From positions 62,001-126,000 of the forward strand of contig JADEXA010000005.1 of assembly GCA_015207365.1 (NCBI GenBank): DNA of 64,000 nt. The letters run 5' to 3'. Below the pieces are notes generated by a model. It was not told the DNA's origin, did no database searches, and saw only the letters and a program-made list of their open reading frames with translations. Position numbers and translations under genes: made by a program. Positions 1 through 9,932 of the stretch are shown piece after piece (within the stretch, counting starts at the first letter, position 1; every line of letters begins with the position of its first letter). The DNA comes from Vacuolonema iberomarrocanum LEGE 07170. GTDB lineage: Bacteria; Cyanobacteriota; Cyanobacteriia; Elainellales; Elainellaceae.

Positions 1-2149
1 GTCCCTGGTGGAAGGGATCAAACAACTGTGCCTGGTCAGCCTCGGGAATGCCGATACCGCTATCCTCTACGACAAAGCGCAGCATATTGTTACGTTCAGA
101 GACCTGCAATTGGACAAATCCCGCTTTTGTGAACTTGACAGCATTGGAGAGCAAATTGGAAAGAATTTGTTTGATGCGGCGCTTATCGGCCACACAAAAG
201 CTCAGGTCTGGTTCAATGACTAAGTCCAACTGCAATGCTTTTGAATGGGCCGCCTCCTGAAACATATTCAGACAAACATCACAAATCTCTTGGATGACGA
301 CGGGCTCCAGAAACAACTCCTCTTTGCCCGCCTCAACTTTGGATAGATCAAGCAGGTCGTTGATCATGTCGAGAAGATGTTGCCCACAAGCGGTAATACC
401 TTCAAGGTACTGCGTTTGTTGCGGCGTTAAGAGGCTATGCATCTGGCTACTCAGAACGTTGGAGAACCCAATGATCCCGGTCAGGGGCGTTCGCAGTTCA
501 TGGCTAATATGAGCCAAAAATTCGCTCTTTGCCAGGTTCGCCGCTTCCGAAATCCGTTTTTCGGCTTCTAACTGCTGAGTCCGTTCATGAATGACAAGTT
601 CCAGGTTTTCATGGCTCTCTGCGTTGTAAAGGGCGATCGCTAACTGGTCAGCGATTCGTTGCAGCAACGCTGTCTCTGCTTTGGTCAAGCTCTGCTTTTG
701 TGGCACATCGGCATCTCGTACCCCTGGAACACGATGAAGTTCTAACCCACCGTAAAAGACAGACCGGACAAAGATAGGAACGGCGACCATTCCCGCCGTG
801 TTAGCCTCCTCTATTCGTTCGGGAAGACCAGCTGCTACTAGCAATAGAGAGGTTGATGGAGGCAGTGGCGAGGTTGGGAGATCGCTACTATCCACCCCGA
901 CTAGCTCACGAACCCAGCTTGGGGGCGTTATCGGCGTTCCCTGAAGAGAAGGAACTTCAGCGGTTCGACACCACTCTGATTGAATACAAATTGAATCGGG
1001 ATGGGCGCGATAGAGAACAACGCGATCGCCTCCCAATTGCTGACCGACAAGGGGCAATATCTCCTGGAGTGCAGAAGGCAAGTCCAGACTGGCATTAAGG
1101 GTGCGGCCAATGCGATTGAGTAGCGCCTCTGCTTGGGCTTGGCGCTGGGTTTGCTCAAACAATTTCCCATGGTGCAAGGCGATCGCACATTGATCGCTAA
1201 CCCGGCGCAACCCATCTAGCTCTTCTACCTCCCACTGTCGCTCTGCCTGACAAGTTTGCAGCACTAACCCCCCAAAGTAGGTTCCATGGCAAACAAGGGG
1301 CAGGATCAAACAGGTTTTGACCTGCCATGCCCGCATACGTTCCTGAAACAGATCGGTCGCCCCATCGTTCTGTGCCTGAAAAATGACGGGCTCCCCTCGC
1401 CGAATTTGGCTGAGATAGGTGGCTCGGGTCGTGCAGATGGCCTCCTGTTGCAAGACGCGATCGCGATCGGGGGTGGCATGGCTAGCAAATCGGAAGCGGC
1501 GATCGCCATTTGGCTCCACCGCAAACATCAGACACCGATCTAAATCGAATGCCTGGTGGAGTTCATCCACGACAATCTGCATCACCGCTTCATAGTCGAG
1601 CGTTTGACGCCTGGTTTGCGCAATAGTGTGAATCAGTCGCTCTTGCTGTTGTTGCTGTTGCAAGCGTCGAGTCAGCGCTCGATTGGTTCGCCGAGCCGCA
1701 CAGTCTCGCAACGTGCGTAGCAACACCATTGGCAGGCTTGACAGGTGCCGCTGCTGGACACAGTCAGATACGCCTGTATCCAGAGCCGCGATCGCAGCAG
1801 TTTCATTGGCCTCGCTCACAATCCAAATCACGGGGATCGGATGCTTGGGCCACTGTGCGATCGATAAAGCATGCGCGATCCCGACAGATATATCCTCAGA
1901 TGCGTCAGTGGTATCGGGAGCATCTAGTACTAGCACTACATCATAAGACTGACCTCGCTCCTGCACCTCAGTCGAGATAGGAGGTATCGCAAATTCGTAG
2001 ACAAAGGCTATACTTCCTCGCCTCAGAGCCTCTACAACAGGCTCCACTAACCAGGAAGACGTACCAACGAAAAGTAGGGAGAGAAAAGATGATGATTCGG
2101 CTGCCTCTGGCATAACAGGGCATGGTCTGGGCGAATATGAATCACTCAT
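1..2149 (-). CDS. Hybrid-type sensor histidine kinase with two GAF domains (C-terminus cut by window edge)
   Basis: A frame on the minus strand opens with ATG at 2149 and runs off the left edge without a stop, giving about 716 residues. Residues 1-140 look like a receiver-type fold (VLVLDAPD near the usual phospho-acceptor position). Two GAF-like segments follow at roughly 190-340 and 355-510, then a short coiled segment. The HisKA domain carries the H-box SHELRTPLTGIIGF with the phospho-accepting His near residue 550. The ATPase domain begins with the N-box and reaches the G1 box DSGIGIP at about residue 700, where the window ends. GAF domains bind small ligands or bilins, but I see no conserved chromophore Cys context, so the ligand is unknown. 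It probably autophosphorylates and passes phosphate to a response regulator outside the window. No strong ribosome binding site precedes the ATG. Confidence 0.88.
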   Translation of the reverse strand, partial: MSDSYSPRPCPVMPEAAESSSFLSLLFVGTSSWLVEPVVEALRRGSIAFVYEFAIPPISTEVQERGQSYDVVLVLDAPDTTDASEDISVGIAHALSIAQWPKHPIPVIWIVSEANETAAIAALDTGVSDCVQQRHLSSLPMVLLRTLRDCAARRTNRALTRRLQQQQQQERLIHTIAQTRRQTLDYEAVMQIVVDELHQAFDLDRCLMFAVEPNGDRRFRFASHATPDRDRVLQQEAICTTRATYLSQIRRGEPVIFQAQNDGATDLFQERMRAWQVKTCLILPLVCHGTYFGGLVLQTCQAERQWEVEELDGLRRVSDQCAIALHHGKLFEQTQRQAQAEALLNRIGRTLNASLDLPSALQEILPLVGQQLGGDRVVLYRAHPDSICIQSEWCRTAEVPSLQGTPITPPSWVRELVGVDSSDLPTSPLPPSTSLLLVAAGLPERIEEANTAGMVAVPIFVRSVFYGGLELHRVPGVRDADVPQKQSLTKAETALLQRIADQLAIALYNAESHENLELVIHERTQQLEAEKRISEAANLAKSEFLAHISHELRTPLTGIIGFSNVLSSQMHSLLTPQQTQYLEGITACGQHLLDMINDLLDLSKVEAGKEELFLEPVVIQEICDVCLNMFQEAAHSKALQLDLVIEPDLSFCVADKRRIKQILSNLLSNAVKFTKAGFVQLQVSERNNMLRFVVEDSGIGIPEADQAQLFDPFHQG

Positions 2150-3029
2150 GGATAAAGGCTTGCCTCACGGCTTCAGCTATCGGTTTCTGGATACCTGATC
2201 GGCTCCATCACCTACCAAATTGCCTGTCCCTCTCACCATCGACGTGCCATCCAACCGAGCCGTCAGGAAAGCCCTGGAGACTCGAAAATAACTCTCACTA
2301 GTTAGCCGTAGATGATGAGCGTCTGGGGAACATATTGGCGAAGTGTAGGGATAGGAAAGGGAGCCTAACCCATCTGGCATCCAAAAATTTACTAGAAAAC
2401 CCACCAAAAAAGGGTTGCCACAAACCTTACAAAAACCTTTAAAGTATTCATTCACCCTGATGCTTCGATACAAAAGCCTATCAATCAATATTGATCTACT
2501 GCTTGATCCACGTCGTCAAAAAAGGTTTGTAAGGCGATTGGTCTTAGCTATCCCAGAATATCTTCCTAAAACAACAACGGAAAATGATTTATTTAGGGAT
2601 AAAAAGCTACACTTCACTTTATTAAAGTTTTACTAGATTTTATGTAAATTTCCACACATCAGGTATCACTAAACACGTTGACATGCATATGTAAAGCCTA
2701 TGAAACCTCTATTAAAGAAGCATTTTCATTACCCAAGCTTTCAATATGTACCGTTGCGAAACAATTTATTTATAGCGCTATGCGCGTTAGTTAAGTACGG
2801 TTGTGTGTGGCGCGGCGCGCCACACACAACCGTACTTAACTAACGCGCATAGCGCTATAAACTGCGATTCTCATGAAATTCCATAGCAGATTTGATCAAC
2901 TCTCTCTGCTATGCATAGCTTTGCAGTAAAGCTTTTGGTTGAGTTGTGCATTGAGATTGTTGAGAATCTTTTTGAGAAGAGTCGCTCGTTGTCCGGCAAC
3001 GGCGGAAGATACAATAGTCAACCGCCAGC
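2150..3029. other. 880-bp intergenic region with a long perfect palindrome
   Basis: This lies between the sensor kinase start and the alaS stop, so it holds the kinase promoter region. It contains the repeat A copy at 2771-2859. The short frames here have no recognisable family signature and I consider them non-coding. The stretch 2560-2760 is AT-rich compared with the flanking genes. Confidence 0.6.
2771..2859. repeat. Repeat family A, copy 1: 89-bp near-perfect palindrome
   Basis: Two 44-bp arms are exact reverse complements around a one-base centre. The ends read TATAGCGCTATGCGCG. The arm matches the right arm of three other elements in the window (37971-38068, 42541-42632, 47980-48073), whose left arms diverge. 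It can fold as a very stable hairpin or cruciform. It has no coding capacity, so it is MITE-like or REP-like. Confidence 0.9.
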
Positions 3030-5690
3030 TTAACTAGCCGCAAGCTGCTCTGTGAGCTGACGTTTTGCCTCCGCGAGAGCATCGGATAGCTTTTCGGGAT
3101 CGCGACCACCGGCCTGAGCAAAGTTGGGGCGACCACCGCCACCACCACCACAAAGCTTGGCGATCGCCCCGATAAACTTTCCAGCCTGAATACCCTTCTT
3201 GTTCACCGTTGGGCTGAAGGCAGCAATCAGGTTCACCTTTTCGGGTGCAGGGGAAGCACCAAGGACAACGGCTCCGTCCCCAAGCTTTTGGGAAAGACGT
3301 TCGGCGGCTGTTTTTAGGGCGTCGGCATCTGCTCCGGGCATCTCAGCCACCAGGAGCTTGAAGTCACCGACCGTTTCCACCTGGTCGAGCAATTGATCTG
3401 ACTGCGCCAGCGCTAGCTCAGCTTTGGCCGTTTCCAGTTGTTTCTGGGTTGCCTTTAGTTCCTCGTGCAGGGCTGTGATGCGTTCGGGGAGTTCCTCGGG
3501 CTTGGCTTTGAAGCGATCGCCCAACTCCCGCACCACCTTGTCGCGCACATTCAGGTATTCCAGCACGGCTGGCCCAGCCACCGCTTCGATACGACGAATG
3601 CCAGCAGCAACCCCCGTTTCGGCAATGATTTTGAACAGCCCGATTTCGGCAGTATTTTGGACATGGGTACCACCACACAGCTCCATCGACACACCAGGAA
3701 AGTCGATCACGCGAACTTCATCGCCATACTTTTCACCAAACATGGCAGTGGCACCCTTGGCCTTGGCCTCGGTGATGGGCATAACCGCAACATGAGCCGT
3801 ATGCGCTTCAGCAATCCAGGTGTTCACTTGCTTTTCAATCTGCTCCAGTTCCTCTGGCGTCAGGGCACGGGAAAAGTTGATATCGAAGCGCAGGCGATCG
3901 AATGCAACCAGGGATCCTTGCTGACTAATATTTTCATCAATCAGCGACTTCAGTGCTGCCTGGAGCAAGTGAGTGGCGGTGTGGTTAGCCTGAGCACGGC
4001 GACGGCAGGCCAGATCGATCTGAGCCGAGAGGCGATCGCCCGTGGTCACAGTTCCCTGCTCTACTCGCCCAAAGTGAACAAAAATAACCCCGTCTTTCTG
4101 CACATCCTCGACGCGCACAACCACCTGATTGCCGGAGAGGTAGCCGCGATCGCCAATCTGTCCGCCAGATTCGGCATAGAACGGCGTCCGATCCAGCACC
4201 ACCTGCACCTGAGTGCCTGCTTCGGCACGCTCCACAGGTTTGCCATCGACCAGCAGTAGCCTCACCTCTGCCGGACTAGCAACGTCGGAATACCCCAGAA
4301 ACTCTGTCTCATGCAGGTTTTCCGCCAACTCATCTAGGGAACCCTGCACCGTCAGGTCGATGGTTTCGTGGGCCTCACGGGACATATCCCGCTGCTCTTC
4401 CATCGCCGCCTCAAAACCTTTTATATCGACCGTGCGCCCCTGCTCCTCGGCAATCTCTTGGGTCAGCTCCAGCGGGAACCCATAGGTGTCGTAGAGTTTG
4501 AACGCATCTTTCCCTGCAATCTCGCCCCCCTTGGGCACCTTTGCCAACAAATCGGCCAGTAGCTTTTCTCCCCGATCCAGGGTTTCCAGGAAGCGCGATT
4601 CCTCTAGCTGCAACTCGCCAAGGATAGCGGCAGCCCGCTGCCGGACATTGGGATACGCCGACTCGCTGAGGGCGATCGCCGTTTCTGCAACCTGCTGAAT
4701 GAAGGGCTTTTCGATGCCCAACAAACGGCCATGGCGCACGGCTCGTCGGATCAACCGCCGTAGGACATAGCCCCGCCCTAGGTTGGACGCTGTGATTCCG
4801 TCGGCAATCATATGAATCACCGAGCGGACATGATCGCCAATCACTTTCAACGAAACTTTTTGGGCCTCGTCGCATTTGTCATAGGCCAGACCCGCGATCG
4901 CCGCTGCGGTTTCAATAATTGGGAAAATCAGATCCGTTTCGTAGTTATTCGGCTTACGCTGGAGAATTTGCGCCATCCGCTCCAACCCCAGACCCGTGTC
5001 AATGTTTTGCGCGGCCAGAGGCGTCAGGTTTTCCTCTGCATCCCGGTTGTACTGCATGAAAACCAGGTTGTAGAACTCGATGAAGCGGGTGTCATCCTCT
5101 AGATCAATGTCATCGTCGCCCCGCTCAGGATGAAAGTCATAATAAATTTCGGAGCATGGCCCGCAAGGGCCAGTAGGGCCAGACACCCAAAAGTTATCCG
5201 CCTCATCCATGCGGATAATGCGCTTCACAGGCACGCCAATCTGATCGCGCCAAATAGCAAAGGCGTCGTCATCGTCTCGAAACACGCTCACCACCAGCCG
5301 CTCCTTTGGCAGCTTAAAAACTTTGGTGGAAAGCTCCCAAGCCCAGGCGATCGCCTTCTCTTTGAAATAGTCTCCAAAGCTGAAGTTCCCCAGCATCTCG
5401 AAGAAGGTGTGGTGCCGTGCGGTGCGCCCCACATTCTCAATATCGTTAGTACGGATACATTTCTGCGACGTCGTGGCACGAGGAACCTCTGCCGTGCGCT
5501 GCCCCAGGAAAATGGGCTTGAACTGCAACATACCCGCAATGGTTAGCAGCACGGTGGGATCCTCTGGCACCAGAGAGGCACTGGGCAAAATCTTATGCCC
5601 CCGCTCAGCGTAGAAGTTGAGGAAGGTATCCCGGATTTCAGCGCCTTTGAGAATTGGAGGCAGGTTAGAAGCAGCTTTGGAAGAGGTCAT
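3030..5690 (-). CDS. alaS: Alanyl-tRNA synthetase
   Basis: This cytoplasmic class II synthetase charges tRNA-Ala with alanine and clears mischarged Ser/Gly-tRNA. The catalytic core shows [10 protein letters not shown], a [17 protein letters not shown] block and motif 3 (GLGLERMAQ). The editing domain has the zinc site NHTATH and the downstream SMELCGGTH block. The C-Ala end carries the glycine run CGGGGGG. I place the start at ATG 5690, giving 886 residues, because the N-terminus then reads MTSSK...[20 protein letters not shown], like other bacterial AlaS. An in-frame ATG at 5813 would add 41 residues with no family similarity. It is monocistronic, and its 3' end faces the left-hand intergenic region. 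Confidence 0.96.
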   Translation of the reverse strand: MTSSKAASNLPPILKGAEIRDTFLNFYAERGHKILPSASLVPEDPTVLLTIAGMLQFKPIFLGQRTAEVPRATTSQKCIRTNDIENVGRTARHHTFFEMLGNFSFGDYFKEKAIAWAWELSTKVFKLPKERLVVSVFRDDDDAFAIWRDQIGVPVKRIIRMDEADNFWVSGPTGPCGPCSEIYYDFHPERGDDDIDLEDDTRFIEFYNLVFMQYNRDAEENLTPLAAQNIDTGLGLERMAQILQRKPNNYETDLIFPIIETAAAIAGLAYDKCDEAQKVSLKVIGDHVRSVIHMIADGITASNLGRGYVLRRLIRRAVRHGRLLGIEKPFIQQVAETAIALSESAYPNVRQRAAAILGELQLEESRFLETLDRGEKLLADLLAKVPKGGEIAGKDAFKLYDTYGFPLELTQEIAEEQGRTVDIKGFEAAMEEQRDMSREAHETIDLTVQGSLDELAENLHETEFLGYSDVASPAEVRLLLVDGKPVERAEAGTQVQVVLDRTPFYAESGGQIGDRGYLSGNQVVVRVEDVQKDGVIFVHFGRVEQGTVTTGDRLSAQIDLACRRRAQANHTATHLLQAALKSLIDENISQQGSLVAFDRLRFDINFSRALTPEELEQIEKQVNTWIAEAHTAHVAVMPITEAKAKGATAMFGEKYGDEVRVIDFPGVSMELCGGTHVQNTAEIGLFKIIAETGVAAGIRRIEAVAGPAVLEYLNVRDKVVRELGDRFKAKPEELPERITALHEELKATQKQLETAKAELALAQSDQLLDQVETVGDFKLLVAEMPGADADALKTAAERLSQKLGDGAVVLGASPAPEKVNLIAAFSPTVNKKGIQAGKFIGAIAKLCGGGGGGRPNFAQAGGRDPEKLSDALAEAKRQLTEQLAAS

Positions 5691-6639
5691 AGGACAACGG
5701 ATAGGGAGAAACGCTGGACACTGTTGGGGAGGTGGGCACAATCGATTTAGCAGGATCGCTATCGAGCTGAGAGAATCCCATAAGCTGAATTCCTCTCCAT
5801 TAGTCTCTTCCATTAGTTTCTAAAACAGGAAAGAAGAATGGAGGTGATTCGGTCGATCATCGTCTCGATCGACAGGATCAAACACTGTCGGTTTTGGATT
5901 CAGTCAGTATTAACTGTTAAAAATAGCAATCAACGGGGGCGATCGCACCCTCCTAAATCCAGAGTAGATCTGGAATGGGAAACTTGGGTACGAGAGACGA
6001 GGCAAAGTTAAAACAATAATTTAATCTATCGGCAGAAATACCATTATTGCGATCGCCACCCACGTCCGATGCATAGGTGATTCTCTCAATTAACTAAAGC
6101 AACTGTAGAGAATTGCTGAGTTTTTCCTTTAGAAATTCAGCGATAGTTCTCAAAAGAGTGGATGATAGAGAGGCCACGTGTGATGAATACACTGAAAAGG
6201 TCAAGTGTACTAAACAAGGCTAGAGCAAGAATTAAGCCCTCGGAGAATAAGATTAAGCCCTCCATTTCTGTACAATCTCCGAAAACCTCAGTTGAAGATT
6301 TGTAGCTGAGATGAATCCCCCAAGAGAGGATGTAGTACAGTAGCCCTTTCCAAAGCTAACGAAGATTGATCATCCTGAAATTGCGATCGTCCTTTCTCAA
6401 AGCAAGCTTTGGACTGCAATGCATCTATCCGAACAACGGAACTGGCAAACAGGCCAATGGGTAGTTTCCTTTAGCCTACGAATTTGTATCTGTCATACAA
6501 GTTCTGTGTCGCATACTATGTGGCACGTTAGGCTACAAGAGCTATAGAGTTTCGGCGAATCAGTTGTGCTGGATGTTCCCTAAATTATTTCTACTTCAAA
6601 GAATATTATTTTCTTTATCGGAGGATTCTTTTAACTTCG
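5691..6639. other. 950-bp intergenic region between divergent genes
   Basis: This separates the alaS start from the diguanylate cyclase start, so both promoters should lie here. I see HIP1 sites, AT-rich stretches and a short direct repeat (ATTAAGCCCTC twice near 6230-6260). I find no gene or RNA that I can support. Confidence 0.5.
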
Positions 6640-7710
6640 ATGGATGCTTCAATTTTGCTCGTTGGCAGCCAGTCCTTTATTAAAACGTTTGCAGGGTTCA
6701 TCCAAGAACTTTCAGCTTTCGTTGTTGAGGGTGTGTCGTCTCCACGCGAGGCCATGTCTGTCGTGCAAGCACAGCAACCAGATGTCATCGTGCTACAAGC
6801 AAGCCAAACAGGTTGTTTGGATTTATGCCAGCAAATTAAATCACAAAAGCATTTAGCCTGGATCTACTGCATTACGCTCGCGTCAGGGTCTGGGGTCAAC
6901 CCATCAACAACATCTGCTGATGCTATGAAACACGAGATTCAGGCATTGGAAATGGGAGCTGACGCCTATTTGACTCTCGACTTTCAGCACATTGGCACCC
7001 ACCTTCTAGCATCGGCCAGTCCAGATATCTCCTTACCTGAACAACTGACCCAAAAGCGCTTGCAAACCTCTCTGAATATTGGTTTGAGGCAAGTTCGCAA
7101 CCATCGAGAGTTGATGCGAACCAATGATATCTTGTCGGCGATCGCCCTCGTCGATCCCCTCACGGAACTTAACAACCGCCGCGCCTTTGAATGGGAGTTG
7201 CCCCGACAGATCCAAAATAGCCAGGCTCGCCATACGCCTATCAGTCTGCTCATGATGGATGTGGATTTTTTCAAACGCATCAACGATACCTATGGACATC
7301 GGGTCGGCGATCGCGCTCTTCAGTTGATTTCCGCTCGCCTCCGCCACAATCTACGCTTCTATGACACCCCTTTTCGCTATGGCGGTGAAGAATTCGTCAT
7401 TCTCCTCAGCGATACAGATATAGAAGAAGCGACGCTCATCGCCACCCGCCTGCGCGATCTCATCGGCGATCAACCCTTTATGATCAACGATTCCCTAGAG
7501 CTCGACATTACCATCAGCGCTGGCGTTTCTAGCCTGGCACCCACCGACGACTCCAAAGGCATCAGCCTATTAGAGCGAGCCGACCACAACCTACTTAGAG
7601 CAAAATCCCAGGGGAGAAATCGTGTGGTTGTCAGTACAGCCGAGCTATCTGGCTTTGCACGGCTGCCTCAACCCATGCCACCCGCCTGTCATTCGGGCGA
7701 CGATCGCTAA
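6640..7710 (+). CDS. Diguanylate cyclase with degenerate receiver domain
   Basis: A 356-residue cytoplasmic protein. The GGDEF domain (about 170-330) has an intact GGEEF active loop at 248-252, so it should make cyclic di-GMP from two GTP. An RxxD inhibitory site (RFYD, 239-242) lies five residues before it, which predicts product feedback inhibition. The N-terminal 120 residues have receiver spacing, but the acidic pocket is lost: MDASILLVGSQ lacks the early Asp/Glu pair, the phospho-acceptor position is Gln53 (VIVLQAS), and the conserved Lys is Thr (YLTLDF). It is therefore unlikely to be switched by aspartyl phosphorylation. GGAGG lies 15 bases before the ATG, rather far. There is no kinase gene beside it. 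Confidence 0.92.
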   Translation: MDASILLVGSQSFIKTFAGFIQELSAFVVEGVSSPREAMSVVQAQQPDVIVLQASQTGCLDLCQQIKSQKHLAWIYCITLASGSGVNPSTTSADAMKHEIQALEMGADAYLTLDFQHIGTHLLASASPDISLPEQLTQKRLQTSLNIGLRQVRNHRELMRTNDILSAIALVDPLTELNNRRAFEWELPRQIQNSQARHTPISLLMMDVDFFKRINDTYGHRVGDRALQLISARLRHNLRFYDTPFRYGGEEFVILLSDTDIEEATLIATRLRDLIGDQPFMINDSLELDITISAGVSSLAPTDDSKGISLLERADHNLLRAKSQGRNRVVVSTAELSGFARLPQPMPPACHSGDDR

Positions 7711-8178
7711 CCCCTGCCTTCAGCCGCTCCCCACCTCATCCCCAGACAATGGCAGAAGCAACGGGCTGAAAATCCCCATATGCCAGTCTTGGCAAAAAAC
7801 TTGTGTAATCCTCCCAAACACAGAACACAAACGTAAAACCTTGCTAGAACCCTTGATTTCGGATAGCGCGGGCATCCAAAATCAAGGGTTCTCTGGTTTT
7901 GTTCTGTAGCCACGTCGCGACCACACCCTCAACAAGACAGGTCAGTTCTATACTCTAAAAAGTACGGATTTTTTACAGCTCCGCCCAGCTCTGCCAGGGT
8001 TGGTACGTTGAAAAGCTGATTTGCTGCGTTTTCACGACCGGATTTTGAACCAACGGTTTGCGACTTCGTTGAGGAACTCCGCAACTTCATATCGGTGAGG
8101 TTGCAATTATCTAGAGTGCCGCAGTTGAGGTTAAGCCATTGGATTACGATCAACTGTATGAAATAAATGAGGGAAACG
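7711..8178. other. 468-bp intergenic region with a repeat C copy
   Basis: This lies between the diguanylate cyclase stop and the carrier gene start. It holds the palindromic repeat at 7819-7908 and otherwise only spacer. It presumably includes the promoter of the carrier gene. Confidence 0.5.
7819..7908. repeat. Repeat family C, copy 1 (palindromic, about 90 bp)
   Basis: The core is an inverted repeat of GAACCCTTGATT / AATCAAGGGTTC around a short variable centre. The outer parts (AGAACACAAA / TTTTGTTCTG) are looser. It is related to 9683-9785 and 59836-59943 by the CCTTGATT core and the GGTTTT and CTCTGG flanks. Confidence 0.7.
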
Positions 8179-9663
8179 ATGACGGAAGGAGAGTTTCTAG
8201 ACATTCCATCAGCTTCGTCTTCCCAAGGGGAAGCATCTGGAGACATGACTATCCCCCGCATCGGACTCTTCACGATGATGCGGCTGGGCGTGTTCAACAT
8301 GGGCTTAGGGATCATGTCAGTGTTGACCCTAGGTGTATTGAACCGGGTGATGATCGATGAGTTACAGGTTCCGGCTCTCGTCGCGGCTGGGACAATCGCC
8401 GTTCATCAATTCATGGCTCCCGCACGGGTTTGGTTTGGGCAGTTATCAGACTCCAAGCCTTTATTTGGCTACCATCGCAGCGGTTACATTTGGTTGGGCA
8501 TTGTTTCGATGGCGCTCTCCGCATTTGTGGCGGTTCAGGTGGTATGGCGGTTGAGCAACGGCATCGCCGAACTGGGCTGGGGGTCTCATATTTACCCCTG
8601 GGTCGCCCTATTGGCCCTGGTGTTTGCCATCTACGGCCTGGCCCTGAGTGCCACCTCAACGCCATTCACGGCTTTGCTAGTGGATGTATCGGATGAGCAG
8701 TCGCGATCGCGCCTTATTGGCATTGGCTGGGGCATGCTGATGGTCGGCATCATTTCTGGGGTCGGCATTACCGTTGCTGTCCTACGCTCGGTGGAGCTGA
8801 ATTCCTCTATCGACGCGATTCAAGCCTCCATCAATCGACTGTTTATCATTGCGCCGCTGATCGTGTGCGGGTTGGCCATTGCCAGCACCTTCGGCATCGA
8901 GAAGCGATATTCTCGTCTGACGCAGCGGTCTTCCCTGCGCGATCGCGAAGATGGACTGCCCCTGGGACGAGCGCTCCGCATCCTCACGGCCAGCCGTCAG
9001 ACGGGAGTATTCTTCACCTTCTTGCTCGTGCTTACCCTGAGCTTGTTCATGCAAGACGCCATCCTTGAGCCCTATGGCGGCGAGGTGTTTGGCATGCCCA
9101 TTTCGCAAACGACTCAATTGAATGCCGCCTTTGGCATGGGAACGTTGGTGGGTATCGTGCTAACGAGCTTCCTGGTTGTCCCGCGTTTAGGCAAAAAGCT
9201 AACCGTCCGCATGGGCTGCATCTGGGCAGCCTTCTGCCTCATTTTCATTAGTCTATCGGGTATGACGGGAGTACCAGCCCTACTGATGTTGGCTGTGTTT
9301 GCCTTCGGTATCGCATCAGGGGTACTGACCACCGGGGCCCTACTGCTCATGCTGGATCTAACGGTAGCGGAAACAGCAGGAACCTTCATCGGAGCCTGGG
9401 GATTGGCGCAAGCGATCGCCCGTGGCAGCGCCACTATTCTTGGGGGCGGCCTCCTCGATATCGGTAAAGGGTTGGTACGCGCCCTGGGTATTAGTGGTGC
9501 AGCTGAGGCTCAATACCTCCCAGCCTATGCCCTGGTATTTATCATCCAGGCGGTTGGCATGGTTATTGCTGTCGTCCTGCTGGGTCGGGTCAACATTCAA
9601 GAGTTCCAGGCCAATGCAAAGGATGCGATCGCAACGGCCCTCGCAAATGATATGGATGGATGA
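8179..9663 (+). CDS. BCD-family (PucC/LhaA-type) major facilitator
   Basis: A 494-residue integral membrane protein with about twelve hydrophobic segments. The N-terminal RIGLFTMMRLGVFNMGLGIM stretch and the later AGTIAVHQFMAPARVWFGQLSD and GYHRSGYIWLG blocks are typical of the BCD family, which includes PucC and Bch2 of phototrophs. Family members are linked to bacteriochlorophyll or chlorophyll-protein assembly, but the substrate of the cyanobacterial members is not settled, and databases sometimes call them chlorophyll transporters. I prefer ATG 8179 over the in-frame ATG 8167 because GAGGGAA sits just upstream at 8169-8175. The gene is alone in its strand block. Confidence 0.85.
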   Translation: MTEGEFLDIPSASSSQGEASGDMTIPRIGLFTMMRLGVFNMGLGIMSVLTLGVLNRVMIDELQVPALVAAGTIAVHQFMAPARVWFGQLSDSKPLFGYHRSGYIWLGIVSMALSAFVAVQVVWRLSNGIAELGWGSHIYPWVALLALVFAIYGLALSATSTPFTALLVDVSDEQSRSRLIGIGWGMLMVGIISGVGITVAVLRSVELNSSIDAIQASINRLFIIAPLIVCGLAIASTFGIEKRYSRLTQRSSLRDREDGLPLGRALRILTASRQTGVFFTFLLVLTLSLFMQDAILEPYGGEVFGMPISQTTQLNAAFGMGTLVGIVLTSFLVVPRLGKKLTVRMGCIWAAFCLIFISLSGMTGVPALLMLAVFAFGIASGVLTTGALLLMLDLTVAETAGTFIGAWGLAQAIARGSATILGGGLLDIGKGLVRALGISGAAEAQYLPAYALVFIIQAVGMVIAVVLLGRVNIQEFQANAKDAIATALANDMDG

Positions 9664-9682
9664 TGATGGGTGGATGATGCAT

Positions 9683-9785
9683 CCAAGACAAAACCAGAGA
9701 ACCCTTGATTCTGTGTAGCGAGGTAGTAACCTCGCTACACAGAATCAAGGATTTGAGCAAGGGTTTATTTTTTGTCCTGGACTTA
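9683..9785. repeat. Repeat family C, copy 2 (palindromic, about 103 bp)
   Basis: A 20-bp arm (ATTCTGTGTAGCGAGGTAGT side) pairs with its complement at the centre. The right end reads TTTTTTGTCCTGGACTTAG, and the left end is a degenerate complement of it. It starts about 20 bases past the stop of the upstream carrier gene. The hairpin plus T-run could act as a transcription terminator. Confidence 0.8.
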
Positions 9786-9932
9786 GGGATGGATGACAGC
9801 AGGTTTGAATGTTAGATTGCAGTTGAATTTTGCAGTGTGAATTGGCTAGTCTTCGACGATGTCTATCGCAGTAACGATTCAGCCATCCAGTTCCTTGACC
9901 GATTGTGTGATGAGGGGGATTGAGAGCTGCCT

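Noticed and set aside
2177..2488. 103-residue minus-strand frame upstream of the sensor kinase
   Set aside because: Irregular composition with no family match or ribosome site; judged spacer.
3465..4259. 264-residue plus-strand frame
   Set aside because: Antisense to alaS, with no family signature.
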